Source: an uncultured Bacteroides sp. (GTDB lineage: Bacteria > Bacteroidota > Bacteroidia > Bacteroidales > Bacteroidaceae). From it: a stretch of DNA of 25,656 nucleotides. Within the stretch, counting starts at the first letter, position 1; each line of letters starts with the position of its first letter. Location of the stretch: NCBI GenBank assembly GCA_958477465.1, contig CAUEFX010000067.1:1-25656 (forward strand), given 5' to 3'. Below are positions 15,194 to 22,596 of this stretch, one piece after another. A model generated the notes under the pieces. That model was given only the letters and a program-made list of their open reading frames with translations. It was not told the origin of the DNA and did no database searches. Both the position numbers and the translations under genes were made by a program.

Positions 15194-16384
15194 TTATTTC
15201 GCATTCGTTCGGGTGTTTTGAAAAAGGACATTTACTACAGCCACGGCAAAAGCGAAGGCAAAACCTACAAGGCATACGGCGTCCCAACCGCCGTAGTTCC
15301 AAGCCGCTCCTGCGCAAAGTGTTCCAAGGCTGCCGCCGGCAAACAGGTGGCTCATGAAAATGGTGTTGCTACGGTTAGTCGCTTCTGGGACGAGTGAAAG
15401 GCAGCCGCTTTGATTGCTCAATTGATAGCATTGGGCACCTACGTCGACGAGCATGATAGCCGCGACAAGACCGACATAGCTGTCTGAAAAGAAATACGCT
15501 ATAATCCAGGCTGCGAACTGGAGAAGACTTCCTGCCTGGCAAAACTTTTCAATGCCGAAACGTGGGATGTATTTTCCTATGCCGCTCGCGGCCGTTGCAC
15601 CTGCCAGTCCGCAAAGTCCAAGCATCCCAACAGCGTCACTGCCGGCGTGGAATGGGGCACCTGTCAAGTGGAATGACATACATGACCATATAGCCATCAT
15701 GCTTCCGAAACTTAGTCCGCCACGCAGAGCGTAGATGCGGATAGTCGGGTATCTGTGGTATATACTTCCTATTGATTTCATCAGTTTCCCATAACTGCCT
15801 TCAAAGTTATTCGGCATGATGGGCAGTGTCCGCAACATACAGATCAGGCATATAGTCATGATGACAGCTGCAATGGAAAACATGGTGCGCCAACCTGCCA
15901 ATTCTCCTATATATCCGCTCAGAACTCTGGCACCAAGCACTCCGCTTAACAATCCTGTCAGTACTATACCCATGTTGCGTGACTTGTTTTCTGGTTTGGA
16001 GAAATGGCTTGCCACCGGTATGAACATTTGCGGAACTACACTGTTGCAACCTAACACAAGTGAGGCCAGCCATATCACCCAAAGGCTTTTGGCGAGTGCG
16101 ATTGTCAGGCAACAAAGTACGGCTATACTCATGTTTACCGTAATAATTTTGCGGCGTGACACCTTGTCGGCAAGAGGAACTATAAGAACAAGTCCTGCGG
16201 CATAGCCCAACTGGGTGATGAATGTGATAAGGTTGGCTTGAAACTCTGTTGCACCGAGCGACTGGCGCATGGCTTCGAGCAGTGGCTGGTTGTAGTAAAG
16301 ATTGGCTACGGTCAATCCGCCAATGACAGCCATTGCGAAGAGGGTGTTGCGTGGAATGCCGCCGTTAGGTATGAGCTCTTTCAT
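15194..16384 (-). CDS. MFS transporter, drug/metabolite exporter type
   Basis: The product is 396 residues when started at the ATG at 16384 (MKELIPNGGIPRNTLFAMAV). An upstream start at 16483 would overlap the preceding gene and add a charged stretch unlike an MFS N-terminus. Twelve hydrophobic helices are visible. The loop between helices 2 and 3 carries the MFS motif A variant PLADKVSRRK, and NLYYNQPLLEAM in the first helix is typical of a drug/metabolite-exporter-like MFS subgroup. It lies between the O-acetyltransferase (22 bases upstream) and ogt (43 bases downstream), which suggests one operon. Export of a modified toxic compound is a reasonable inference; the substrate is unknown. Confidence 0.9.
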   Translation of the reverse strand: MKELIPNGGIPRNTLFAMAVIGGLTVANLYYNQPLLEAMRQSLGATEFQANLITFITQLGYAAGLVLIVPLADKVSRRKIITVNMSIAVLCCLTIALAKSLWVIWLASLVLGCNSVVPQMFIPVASHFSKPENKSRNMGIVLTGLLSGVLGARVLSGYIGELAGWRTMFSIAAVIMTICLICMLRTLPIMPNNFEGSYGKLMKSIGSIYHRYPTIRIYALRGGLSFGSMMAIWSCMSFHLTGAPFHAGSDAVGMLGLCGLAGATAASGIGKYIPRFGIEKFCQAGSLLQFAAWIIAYFFSDSYVGLVAAIMLVDVGAQCYQLSNQSGCLSLVPEATNRSNTIFMSHLFAGGSLGTLCAGAAWNYGGWDAVCLVGFAFAFAVAVVNVLFQNTRTNAK

Positions 16385-16406
16385 CTTATTATTATTTATC
16401 TCTTTT

Positions 16407-16994
16407 TTATTTCTCTCTTTTATAGCCAACCTTGTCCTGTTCTGTAATCTTGCGCAAGACACGGCACGGATTCCCTGCTGCAATGACCCCTGCCGGAATA
16501 TCGCGTGTTACCACGCTGCCGGCCCCGATTATAGAGTCGTCGCCTATGCTTGCTCCCGGCACAATGCTTACATTGCCGCAAATCCATACTCGGTTTCCTA
16601 TGGTGACGGGTTTGGGGATAAGCCCTCCTGCTGCACGTTCCTCTGCATCTGTGGTATGATTGCCTGAGAATATTCCTACATTTGGACCTATCAATGTATT
16701 GTCGCCAATGCATATCTGTCCACAGTCGAGGATTACACAACCGAAATTAATGTAAACGTCATTGCCGATAGTGATGTTTTTGCCAAACTCACAGCGGAAA
16801 TCGGGTTCTATCCATACATTTCTACCGACAGACTTGAATAATTTCAGCATAATGTCGTTGCGCTTCTCTACCTCATCATCTTCTGTGTGGTTATAAGCAC
16901 GAAATAGTTTTTTGGCTTCAACCCTACGGTTGAACAAATCTTGGTCGAAATCATTGTAGATTTCACCAGCCTGCATCTTTTCCCATTCTGTCAT
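16407..16994 (-). CDS. Maltose/galactoside-type sugar O-acetyltransferase (left-handed beta-helix)
   Basis: The 195-residue product begins with the Mac domain (MTEWEKMQAGEIYNDFDQDL, LFRAYNHTEDDE). It then shows hexapeptide repeats forming a left-handed beta-helix (NITIGNDVYINFGCVILD, ICIGDNTLIGPNVGIFS, VTIGNRVWICGNVSIVP, GASIGDDSIIGAGSVVT). The catalytic histidine is expected in SGNHTTDAEERAAG (His113). Relatives transfer acetyl from acetyl-CoA to the C6 hydroxyl of maltose, glucose or galactosides. LacA-type enzymes have been proposed to detoxify non-metabolisable sugars. It is the first gene of the cluster with the MFS transporter and ogt. A long leader region of about 210 bases with several short stems may precede it. 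Confidence 0.92.
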   Translation of the reverse strand: MTEWEKMQAGEIYNDFDQDLFNRRVEAKKLFRAYNHTEDDEVEKRNDIMLKLFKSVGRNVWIEPDFRCEFGKNITIGNDVYINFGCVILDCGQICIGDNTLIGPNVGIFSGNHTTDAEERAAGGLIPKPVTIGNRVWICGNVSIVPGASIGDDSIIGAGSVVTRDIPAGVIAAGNPCRVLRKITEQDKVGYKREK

Positions 16995-17216
16995 TGTTGC
17001 AAGTTTTTATTTAAAGTAATTTTATCAGAATACCCGGGGTCGTTGTAGCCGTTACAACACCAAGGGTCTTGAATGCTATTCTCGTAGTTGGAATAGTGAT
17101 ACTATAACCTCTTTTCAATCAAAAAATAGAATGTACGGAACTCACATATTTATTTATATGATATCACTTCCGGTAACCCCTCAACGGAGTTTTGAATTTC
17201 ATCAGTCAGGGGAATG

Positions 17217-17224
17217 CAAATTTA
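17217..17224 (-). promoter_or_regulatory. Candidate -7 element for the acetyltransferase-MFS-ogt cluster
   Basis: TAAATTTG, followed by C, on the minus strand matches TAnnTTTG. It would give a leader of about 210 bases before the ATG at 16994, covering the stems at 17042-17115. It is the only good match I found upstream of the cluster. Confidence 0.4.
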
Positions 17225-17460
17225 GTTATAAATCTCAATTTATATGCCGGTGTGATAAGAAAAAGTCAAGGCCGGCCCAATCTTTATGGTATGGTCTTGG
17301 TCTTGCTAAAGTAAAACAGGTTATTCCGTTTATGGTTTTGGGATTAGTAAACTGATATGGATAAAAGAAATGAGAAATGCGAATAGGCTGACATAATTCT
17401 CTTATTTCGCTGTTTCTGCTAATACGTACTTCTTTCAAAAAACAGCAAATAGAGAAAAAA

Positions 17461-17533
17461 GTGCATAAAAGGATGAATAATATGCACTTTTTCCTGCATA
17501 TTTCTATGAAAAAGAGGATGAATATGCAGTTTT
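17461..17533 (+). terminator. Two tandem terminator-like hairpins with related loops
   Basis: GTGCATA/TATGCAC (17461-17487) is followed by five T. CTGCATATT/AATATGCAG (17494-17529) is followed by four T. Both contain the sequence GGATGAATA in the loop or right arm, so they look like a duplicated module. No plus-strand gene precedes them within the window, so what they terminate is unclear. Confidence 0.55.
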
Positions 17534-17574
17534 GCCCGACAATTTAATGTGCTTTTTCACGGTGGAAAGCTTCA

Positions 17575-17613
17575 GTTTCTCGTAGAGGAACGATTCGTTC
17601 CTCTACGAGAAAC
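17575..17613. repeat. Perfect inverted repeat, 18-bp arms, 3-base loop
   Basis: GTTTCTCGTAGAGGAACG (17575-17592) and its exact reverse complement (17596-17613) flank ATT. A partial third copy, TCTCTACGGGAAAA, follows at about 17622-17635. No T run follows directly, so it is not a classic terminator. It could be a cruciform, a protein-binding site, or a mobile palindromic (REP-like) element. Confidence 0.9.
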
Positions 17614-17883
17614 CATAAGAGTCTCTACGGGAAAAATATTTTTCTCTCTGAAAATTCACTTCTTACGCTGGAAGCTAACAGAATTCAATCTGTTTTGAAA
17701 TATGATAATGAATGATATATATGCGCTTTTAGGATATATTGTAATTAGAATGATAGAAAAATAATCTTTGAGATAGTAAATTGTTTATACTGGTATCTTT
17801 TGGAAATATTTAATGTGAAAATGCAGAAGATTTTTAGTATCGGTTCTATCTCTTGCTTCAATAAAGGAATTCTGGATAAATTT

Positions 17884-17902
17884 AAATGTCATATTGACAT
17901 TT
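17884..17902. repeat. Inverted repeat with 8-bp arms
   Basis: AAATGTCA, loop TAT, TGACATTT. It lies about 180 bases before the DUF3078 gene. It is a possible operator or weak terminator; a short T tract follows. Confidence 0.5.
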
Positions 17903-18058
17903 TGTAAAATGTACTCCTGCTCTTTGAACGAAGTCTGTTCTTTGTGTTTTTCTTATTCATAAATAGTATCTGTTTCTGCCGTAGTCAAACAGATTAAAGC
18001 AGAATACATACCGGTAAAAACAACTTCCCTTTTCTTTCTTCATTTAAGGACTTTTTGT

Positions 18059-18066
18059 TATTTTTG
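18059..18066 (+). promoter_or_regulatory. Putative -7 promoter element for the DUF3078 gene
   Basis: TATTTTTG, followed by C, matches TAnnTTTG and ends 20 bases before the ATG at 18086. Confidence 0.55.
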
Positions 18067-18085
18067 CACTCAAAATACGAACGAC

Positions 18086-19678
18086 ATGAAGAACTGTTAT
18101 ATTTCATCATTCACATTAGCAATTGTTTTATCTTCGTCGGTGATGGCGCAAGACGTGGTTAATCCTGTGTCGGATAGTTTAAGTAATGTAGTAAAGGCAG
18201 ATACATTGTTGCCGGTAAACGTAGATACGGTGCCGTCGGTGAAGCCCGATGTGCGGTTGGAGGAAAAGAACGATACGCTGCCGGTTGTGAAATCCGCTAA
18301 AACACCGGAAGTGACGACGGCGGCTGCGAAACCGTTGTCGAAGTCTGTGACACCCGTGTCGGAGAAACCGGATACGCTTGCCGCAGGGCTTCAACCATAT
18401 CTTATATTAAAACTGAACACTGAAACAAACAAGCTGGATACGGTTTCCATTTTGTATGAAAAATACATCGGAGTATTGGATTACTTGAATGATCCTGCCG
18501 TGCCGGAACGTTATATTCCGGTAAATCCGCAATATTACCGGCTGTTTACGCCGCTGGCCTATTATTATTCTCCGATAGCGGAGTATTCTACAATCGACTG
18601 GAAACTTCCCCAGGTCGATACGGTAGCTGTCGATTATTCCAAATGGCTGCCTTACGATGAAAACCGGTTCACCTCCTTGGAGCGTTCAAATAAAATTGTA
18701 GACCGCACGCTGATGGGTGTTTATCTGAATGCACCTCAGCTTGTACGCACTACGGAGGAGCAGATCAGAAGCCGTAAAGTGTTCCGTGAAGACGTGAAGC
18801 CGAAAGCAAAGACGGAAGTGGTGCGCCTGTTTGAAAAAGAACCGATGGACGTAGGAGTAGGAGAAGCCGAATTGAAAATCAACAAACCCAACTGGTGGGT
18901 AACGGGAGGTAACGGCTCATTGCAGTTCACCCAGAACTATATTTCCGACAACTGGTACAAGGGAGGGGAAAGCAACAATGCGTTGCTTGCCAATCTGAAG
19001 TTGTTTGCCAACTATAATGACCGCGAGAAAGTGCAGTTTGAGAATATGCTGGAAGCGAAACTTGGATTTAATTCGACGCCGTCGGACGAATATCATAAAT
19101 ATCTGGTGAACACCGACCAGCTCCGTCTGTATAGCAAACTCGGTATACAGGCAGCCCACAATTGGTATTATACCATCTCTGCCGAGTTCAAAACGCAGTT
19201 CTGCAACGGTTATAAGGCCAATAGTGAAGAACTGGTCTCTGCATTCCTGGCTCCTGCCGATTTGGCGGTCAGTGTCGGTATGGACTATAAGTTGAAGAAG
19301 AAGAAATTCAATTTCTCTTTGTTCCTTGCGCCGTTGACATACAACCTCCGGTATGTGGGCAACAGTGAGGTGAACGAGACGAAATTCGGTCTGGAGGAAG
19401 GGAAGTCTTCCAAGAATGATTTCGGTTCGCAGTTTCAGCCTACCTTAACCTGGACTATTATTCCGTCCATCTCGCTCGATTCACGTTTAAACTATCTGAC
19501 CAGTTATAAATGGGTACGTATCGAGTGGGAAAACACCGTGAACTTTGTGCTGAACCGTTACCTGTCTACCAAACTTTATGTGCATGCACGATATGATGAC
19601 AGTTCGAAACCTGTTGCAGGAAAAAGTTATTTCCAGGTAAAAGAATTGCTGAGTTTCGGCATTAATTATCAATGGTAA
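18086..19678 (+). CDS. DUF3078 domain-containing outer-membrane protein
   Basis: The 530-residue secreted protein has a signal peptide (MKNCYISSFTLAIVLSSSVMAQ, cleavage expected after Ala21 or nearby). A low-complexity Thr/Pro/Val/Lys-rich stretch follows (about 30-100) with repeated DTLP/DTVP motifs. The folded region contains a Bacteroidota-typical WWVTGGNGSLQFTQNYISDNWYKGG segment (seen here as WWVTGGNGSLQFTQ and NYISDNWYKGG), followed by alternating aromatic/polar strands (LKLFANYNDREKVQFENMLE, LRLYSKLGIQ, YYTISAEFKTQF). It ends in an aromatic residue (FGINYQW), as outer-membrane beta-barrels do. This fits DUF3078, a family of unknown function. It is monocistronic, with its own promoter-like element and a strong terminator. 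Confidence 0.88.
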   Translation: MKNCYISSFTLAIVLSSSVMAQDVVNPVSDSLSNVVKADTLLPVNVDTVPSVKPDVRLEEKNDTLPVVKSAKTPEVTTAAAKPLSKSVTPVSEKPDTLAAGLQPYLILKLNTETNKLDTVSILYEKYIGVLDYLNDPAVPERYIPVNPQYYRLFTPLAYYYSPIAEYSTIDWKLPQVDTVAVDYSKWLPYDENRFTSLERSNKIVDRTLMGVYLNAPQLVRTTEEQIRSRKVFREDVKPKAKTEVVRLFEKEPMDVGVGEAELKINKPNWWVTGGNGSLQFTQNYISDNWYKGGESNNALLANLKLFANYNDREKVQFENMLEAKLGFNSTPSDEYHKYLVNTDQLRLYSKLGIQAAHNWYYTISAEFKTQFCNGYKANSEELVSAFLAPADLAVSVGMDYKLKKKKFNFSLFLAPLTYNLRYVGNSEVNETKFGLEEGKSSKNDFGSQFQPTLTWTIIPSISLDSRLNYLTSYKWVRIEWENTVNFVLNRYLSTKLYVHARYDDSSKPVAGKSYFQVKELLSFGINYQW

Positions 19679-19697
19679 GCTGACTTTTGGTAAGCAT

Positions 19698-19735
19698 AAT
19701 AATACGGGCGGCCCCACAGGGTCGCCCGTATTATT
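19698..19735 (+). terminator. Strong terminator after the DUF3078 gene
   Basis: A stem of about 17 bp with one G-U pair joins AATAATACGGGCGGCC (19698-19713) and GGTCGCCCGTATTATT (19720-19735) around a tight loop. The 3' arm itself ends in an AT-rich tract. The symmetric AT flanks suggest it works in both directions. Confidence 0.85.
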
Positions 19736-19822
19736 TATCGTGTGCGATAACAAAAAAGATAAAAATAACACTTTAACACATAGAAAAAACGGCAGAAAGC
19801 TTCGTAGTTCACAAATAATGCT

Positions 19823-19830
19823 TAAATTTG
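19823..19830 (+). promoter_or_regulatory. Putative -7 promoter element of the rseC-rnf operon
   Basis: TAAATTTG, followed by C, matches TAnnTTTG and ends 28 bases before the ATG of the first gene. It is the only good match between the DUF3078 terminator and the operon. Confidence 0.55.
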
Positions 19831-19858
19831 CCGCAATTTGTAATGTTCAGTTTGCAAA

Positions 19859-20278
19859 ATGGCTAATACAATAAGGCATCAAGGTATTGTGGAAAACATA
19901 GACGGTTCTCATCTTTCGGTGAGAATCATCCAGACATCGGCATGCGCGGCATGCAGTGCCAAGGGGCATTGTTCTTCTGCGGACAGTAAAGAGAAGGTGA
20001 TTGACATCACAGACCCTTCGGCGCACACTTTTCGGGTAGGCGAGCAAGTGATGGTTATCGGTGAGGCTTCTATGGGAATGATGGCTGTGGCACTAGCTTT
20101 TGTATTTCCTTTTATACTTTTAATACTTTCCCTTTTTATATTTATGGCAGTAACGGGTGATGAACTCTACGCATCGCTTCTTGCGTTGGCTGTTCTCATT
20201 CCTTACTATTGGCTGTTGTGGCTGAATAAGACACGATTGAAACAAACATTTTCATTTACTATAAAACCAATAAAATAA
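19859..20278 (+). CDS. RseC/MucC-family protein, first gene of the rnf operon
   Basis: The 139-residue membrane protein of the RseC_MucC family begins MANTIRHQGIVENIDGSHLS. A soluble N-terminal part contains clustered cysteines CAACSAKGHC (Cys29, Cys32, Cys38), typical of the family. Two transmembrane helices follow (about 74-98 and 103-122) with a basic C-terminus. In E. coli, RseC takes part in the reduction of SoxR together with the Rsx (Rnf) complex. In Bacteroides, which has a complete Rnf operon directly downstream (7 bases to rnfB), a role in assembling or tuning that complex is the likelier reading. The cysteines could bind a metal centre, but that is inferred. Confidence 0.88.
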   Translation: MANTIRHQGIVENIDGSHLSVRIIQTSACAACSAKGHCSSADSKEKVIDITDPSAHTFRVGEQVMVIGEASMGMMAVALAFVFPFILLILSLFIFMAVTGDELYASLLALAVLIPYYWLLWLNKTRLKQTFSFTIKPIK

Positions 20279-20285
20279 CTAATTT

Positions 20286-21215
20286 ATGAATTTGATTCTG
20301 ATTGCAGTAATTTCATTGGGAGCCATTGCGCTGATTTCAGCCGCTATATTATATGTCGCTTCCAAGAAATTTGCCGTGTATGAAGATCCGCGTATTGCCC
20401 AGGTGGCCGAAGTGTTGCCTCAGGCTAATTGCGGTGGATGTGGTTATCCGGGGTGCAGTGGGTTTGCCGATGCTTGTGTAAAGGCCGGCTCATTGGATGG
20501 AAAATTCTGTCCGGTAGGCGGACAGCCTGTCATGACGCAGGTAGCCTCTATCCTCGGACTTGATGCCGGCGAAACCGAACCGATGGTTGCGGTTGTGAGA
20601 TGTAATGGAACCTGTGCCAACCGTCCTCGTACCAATGTGTACGACGGGGCGAAGAGTTGTGCGATTGCCGCTTCTCTTTACGGTGGTGAAACGGGTTGTA
20701 GTTTCGGGTGTCTGGGCTGTGGCGACTGTGTGGCTGTCTGCCAGTTCGGTGCCATTCACATGAATCCCGAAACCGGACTTCCGGAAGTAGACGAGGCTAA
20801 ATGTACGGCTTGCGGCGCTTGTGCCAAGGCCTGTCCGAGGGCGATTATCGAAATCCGTCCGCAAGGTAAGAAGTCGCGTCGTGTGTATGTGTCTTGCGTC
20901 AATAAAGACAAAGGTGCTGTGGCGCGTAAGGCTTGTGCGGTAAGTTGTATCGGTTGTGGCAAATGTGTCAAGACTTGTCCGTTCGAAGCGATTACGCTTG
21001 AAAACAACTTGGCTTATATCGATCCGGCCAAATGCAAGTCATGTCGCAAGTGTGTGGAGGTTTGTCCGCAGGGAACCATCACCGAATTGAATTTCCCGCC
21101 GCGTAAACCGAAAGCGGAAGAAGCTCCCGCTGTGAAAGAACCGAAAGCGGAAACTGCCAAGACAGTGACTCCGAAAGCAGAAGCTCCCGAGACAAAACCG
21201 GTTGGCGAAGCATAA
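20286..21215 (+). CDS. rnfB: Electron transport complex subunit RnfB, polyferredoxin form
   Basis: The 309-residue subunit receives electrons from reduced ferredoxin. A membrane anchor (about 4-24) is followed by the Fe-S domain NCGGCGYPGC (Cys49, 52, 57, with Cys75 in FCPVGG). Four CxxCxxCxxxC ferredoxin motifs come next: Cys142/145/148/152, 173/176/179/183, 221/224/227/231 and 250/253/256/260. Additional cysteines (Cys106, 110, 125, 138, 204, 217) accompany them. E. coli RsxB is about 190 residues with two ferredoxin motifs, so this is the longer, multi-cluster form seen in anaerobes. The C-terminus (about 270-309) is a Lys/Ala/Pro/Glu-rich tail without predicted fold. Confidence 0.95.
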   Translation: MNLILIAVISLGAIALISAAILYVASKKFAVYEDPRIAQVAEVLPQANCGGCGYPGCSGFADACVKAGSLDGKFCPVGGQPVMTQVASILGLDAGETEPMVAVVRCNGTCANRPRTNVYDGAKSCAIAASLYGGETGCSFGCLGCGDCVAVCQFGAIHMNPETGLPEVDEAKCTACGACAKACPRAIIEIRPQGKKSRRVYVSCVNKDKGAVARKACAVSCIGCGKCVKTCPFEAITLENNLAYIDPAKCKSCRKCVEVCPQGTITELNFPPRKPKAEEAPAVKEPKAETAKTVTPKAEAPETKPVGEA

Positions 21216-21252
21216 ATAAAAGTATAATAAACAGATAAAATACAGAAATTGT

Positions 21253-22590
21253 ATGTTGAAGACATTTTCAATTGGTGGTGTTCATCCACACGAAAATAAG
21301 CTGTCGGCACATCAGCCCATTATCATGGCGGAGATTCCGTCGAAGGCAGTTATCCTGCTGGGGCAGCACATCGGTGCTCCCGCCAAACCGGTGGTAGCCA
21401 AAGGGGATGTGGTGAAAGTGGGCACTAAGATTGCCGAGCCCGCCGGGTTTGTTTCGGCAGCCATTCACTCTTCTGTCAGCGGAAAGGTCGCAAAGATAGA
21501 CTCCATTATCGATGCCAGCGGTTATGCCAAACCTGCTATCTTTATCGATGTGGAAGGCGATGAATGGGAAGAGTCCATCGACCGTAGCGAAACACTGGTG
21601 AAGGAGTGTAAGTTGACCTCCGAAGAGATTGTGAAGAAAATTGCCGATGCCGGTATTGTAGGTTTGGGCGGTGCTTGTTTCCCCACTCAGGTGAAGCTGT
21701 GTCCTCCTCCTTCATTCAAGGCGGAATGTGTAATCATCAACGCTGTTGAGTGTGAGCCGTATCTGACTGCCGACCACCAGCTGATGCTGGAACATGCCGA
21801 AGAGATCATGGTAGGGGTTTCTATCCTGATGAAAGCGGTGAAAGTGAACAAGGCATTTATCGGCATTGAGAATAACAAGCCCGATGCCATCGAGCTGATG
21901 ACTAAGGTAGCTTCCAGCTATGCCGGTATCGAAGTCGTTCCTTTGAAAGTGAAATATCCGCAAGGTGGTGAAAAGCAACTGATCGACGCCGTTATAAAAC
22001 GGCAGGTGTCAAGCGGAGCGCTTCCTATCTCTACCGGTGCCGTGGTGCAGAATGTGGGCACGGCTTTCGCTGTTTATCAGGCCGTACAGAAAAACAAACC
22101 GCTGTTTGAACGGGTGATTACCGTTACCGGAAAATCGCTTGCCAAACCTTCCAATTTCATGGCACGTGTGGGTACGCCGATGCGTCAGCTGATTGAAGCC
22201 TGTGGCGGTCTGCCCGAAGATACGGGTAAGGTGATCGGTGGCGGTCCGATGATGGGTAAGGCACTGGTGAATATCGATGTACCTACGGCAAAAGGAAGTT
22301 CCGGCATTCTTATCATGAACCGGAAAGAGGCAAAACGTGGCGAGGCACAGAACTGTATCCGTTGTGCGAAGTGCGTGGGAGCCTGTCCGATGGGGCTTGA
22401 GCCTTATTTGCTTTCTGCATTGGCCGAAAACAGAGATTTTGAAAGAATGGAAACAGAAAGAATCATGGATTGCATCGAGTGCGGCTCTTGCCAGTTCACT
22501 TGCCCTGCCAACCGTCCGTTGCTCGACTATTGCCGCCTGGGTAAAGGAAAAGTAGGTGCCATGATTCGTGCACGTCAAGCTAAAAAATAA
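21253..22590 (+). CDS. rnfC: Electron transport complex subunit RnfC
   Basis: The 445-residue peripheral subunit is thought to bind NADH/NAD+ and FMN on the cytoplasmic face. The N-terminal domain begins MLKTFSIGGVHPHENKLS, with the barrel-like AIHSSVSGKVAKIDSI. The nucleotide-binding domain includes GIVGLGGACFPTQVKL and INAVECEPYLTADHQLM. The SLBB-like part precedes two 4Fe-4S motifs, CIRCAKCVGACPMG and CIECGSCQFTCPANRP. Length fits the short RnfC form, without the long alanine-rich extension found in enterobacterial RsxC. The gap to rnfB is 37 bases and to rnfD 6 bases. Confidence 0.96.
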   Translation: MLKTFSIGGVHPHENKLSAHQPIIMAEIPSKAVILLGQHIGAPAKPVVAKGDVVKVGTKIAEPAGFVSAAIHSSVSGKVAKIDSIIDASGYAKPAIFIDVEGDEWEESIDRSETLVKECKLTSEEIVKKIADAGIVGLGGACFPTQVKLCPPPSFKAECVIINAVECEPYLTADHQLMLEHAEEIMVGVSILMKAVKVNKAFIGIENNKPDAIELMTKVASSYAGIEVVPLKVKYPQGGEKQLIDAVIKRQVSSGALPISTGAVVQNVGTAFAVYQAVQKNKPLFERVITVTGKSLAKPSNFMARVGTPMRQLIEACGGLPEDTGKVIGGGPMMGKALVNIDVPTAKGSSGILIMNRKEAKRGEAQNCIRCAKCVGACPMGLEPYLLSALAENRDFERMETERIMDCIECGSCQFTCPANRPLLDYCRLGKGKVGAMIRARQAKK

Positions 22591-22596
22591 CGAAGT

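Larger units (their letters stand above)
16995..18085. other. 1.09-kb gene-poor region rich in inverted repeats
   Basis: No frame here resembles a known protein. The 74-codon plus frame at 17131-17355 and the 67-codon minus frame at 17235-17438 share the same stretch and neither is convincing. The acetyltransferase side (16995-17224) has short stems: GTTGTA/TACAAC at 17042-17058, CTATTC/GAATAG and ATAGT/ACTAT between 17077 and 17115. Next come a hairpin around 17406-17451, two tandem terminator-like hairpins (17461-17533), a perfect 18-bp-arm hairpin (17575-17613) and an 8-bp-arm repeat (17884-17902). An AT-rich stretch leads to the DUF3078 promoter. Confidence 0.7.

Noticed and set aside
17131..17438. 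Short frames on both strands in the gene-poor region
   Set aside because: They overlap each other, have low-complexity or unremarkable composition, and no promoter or family signal.
17575..17613. Invertible-promoter (phase-variation) site
   Set aside because: The arms are only 3 bases apart, so no segment exists to invert, and no recombinase gene is nearby.
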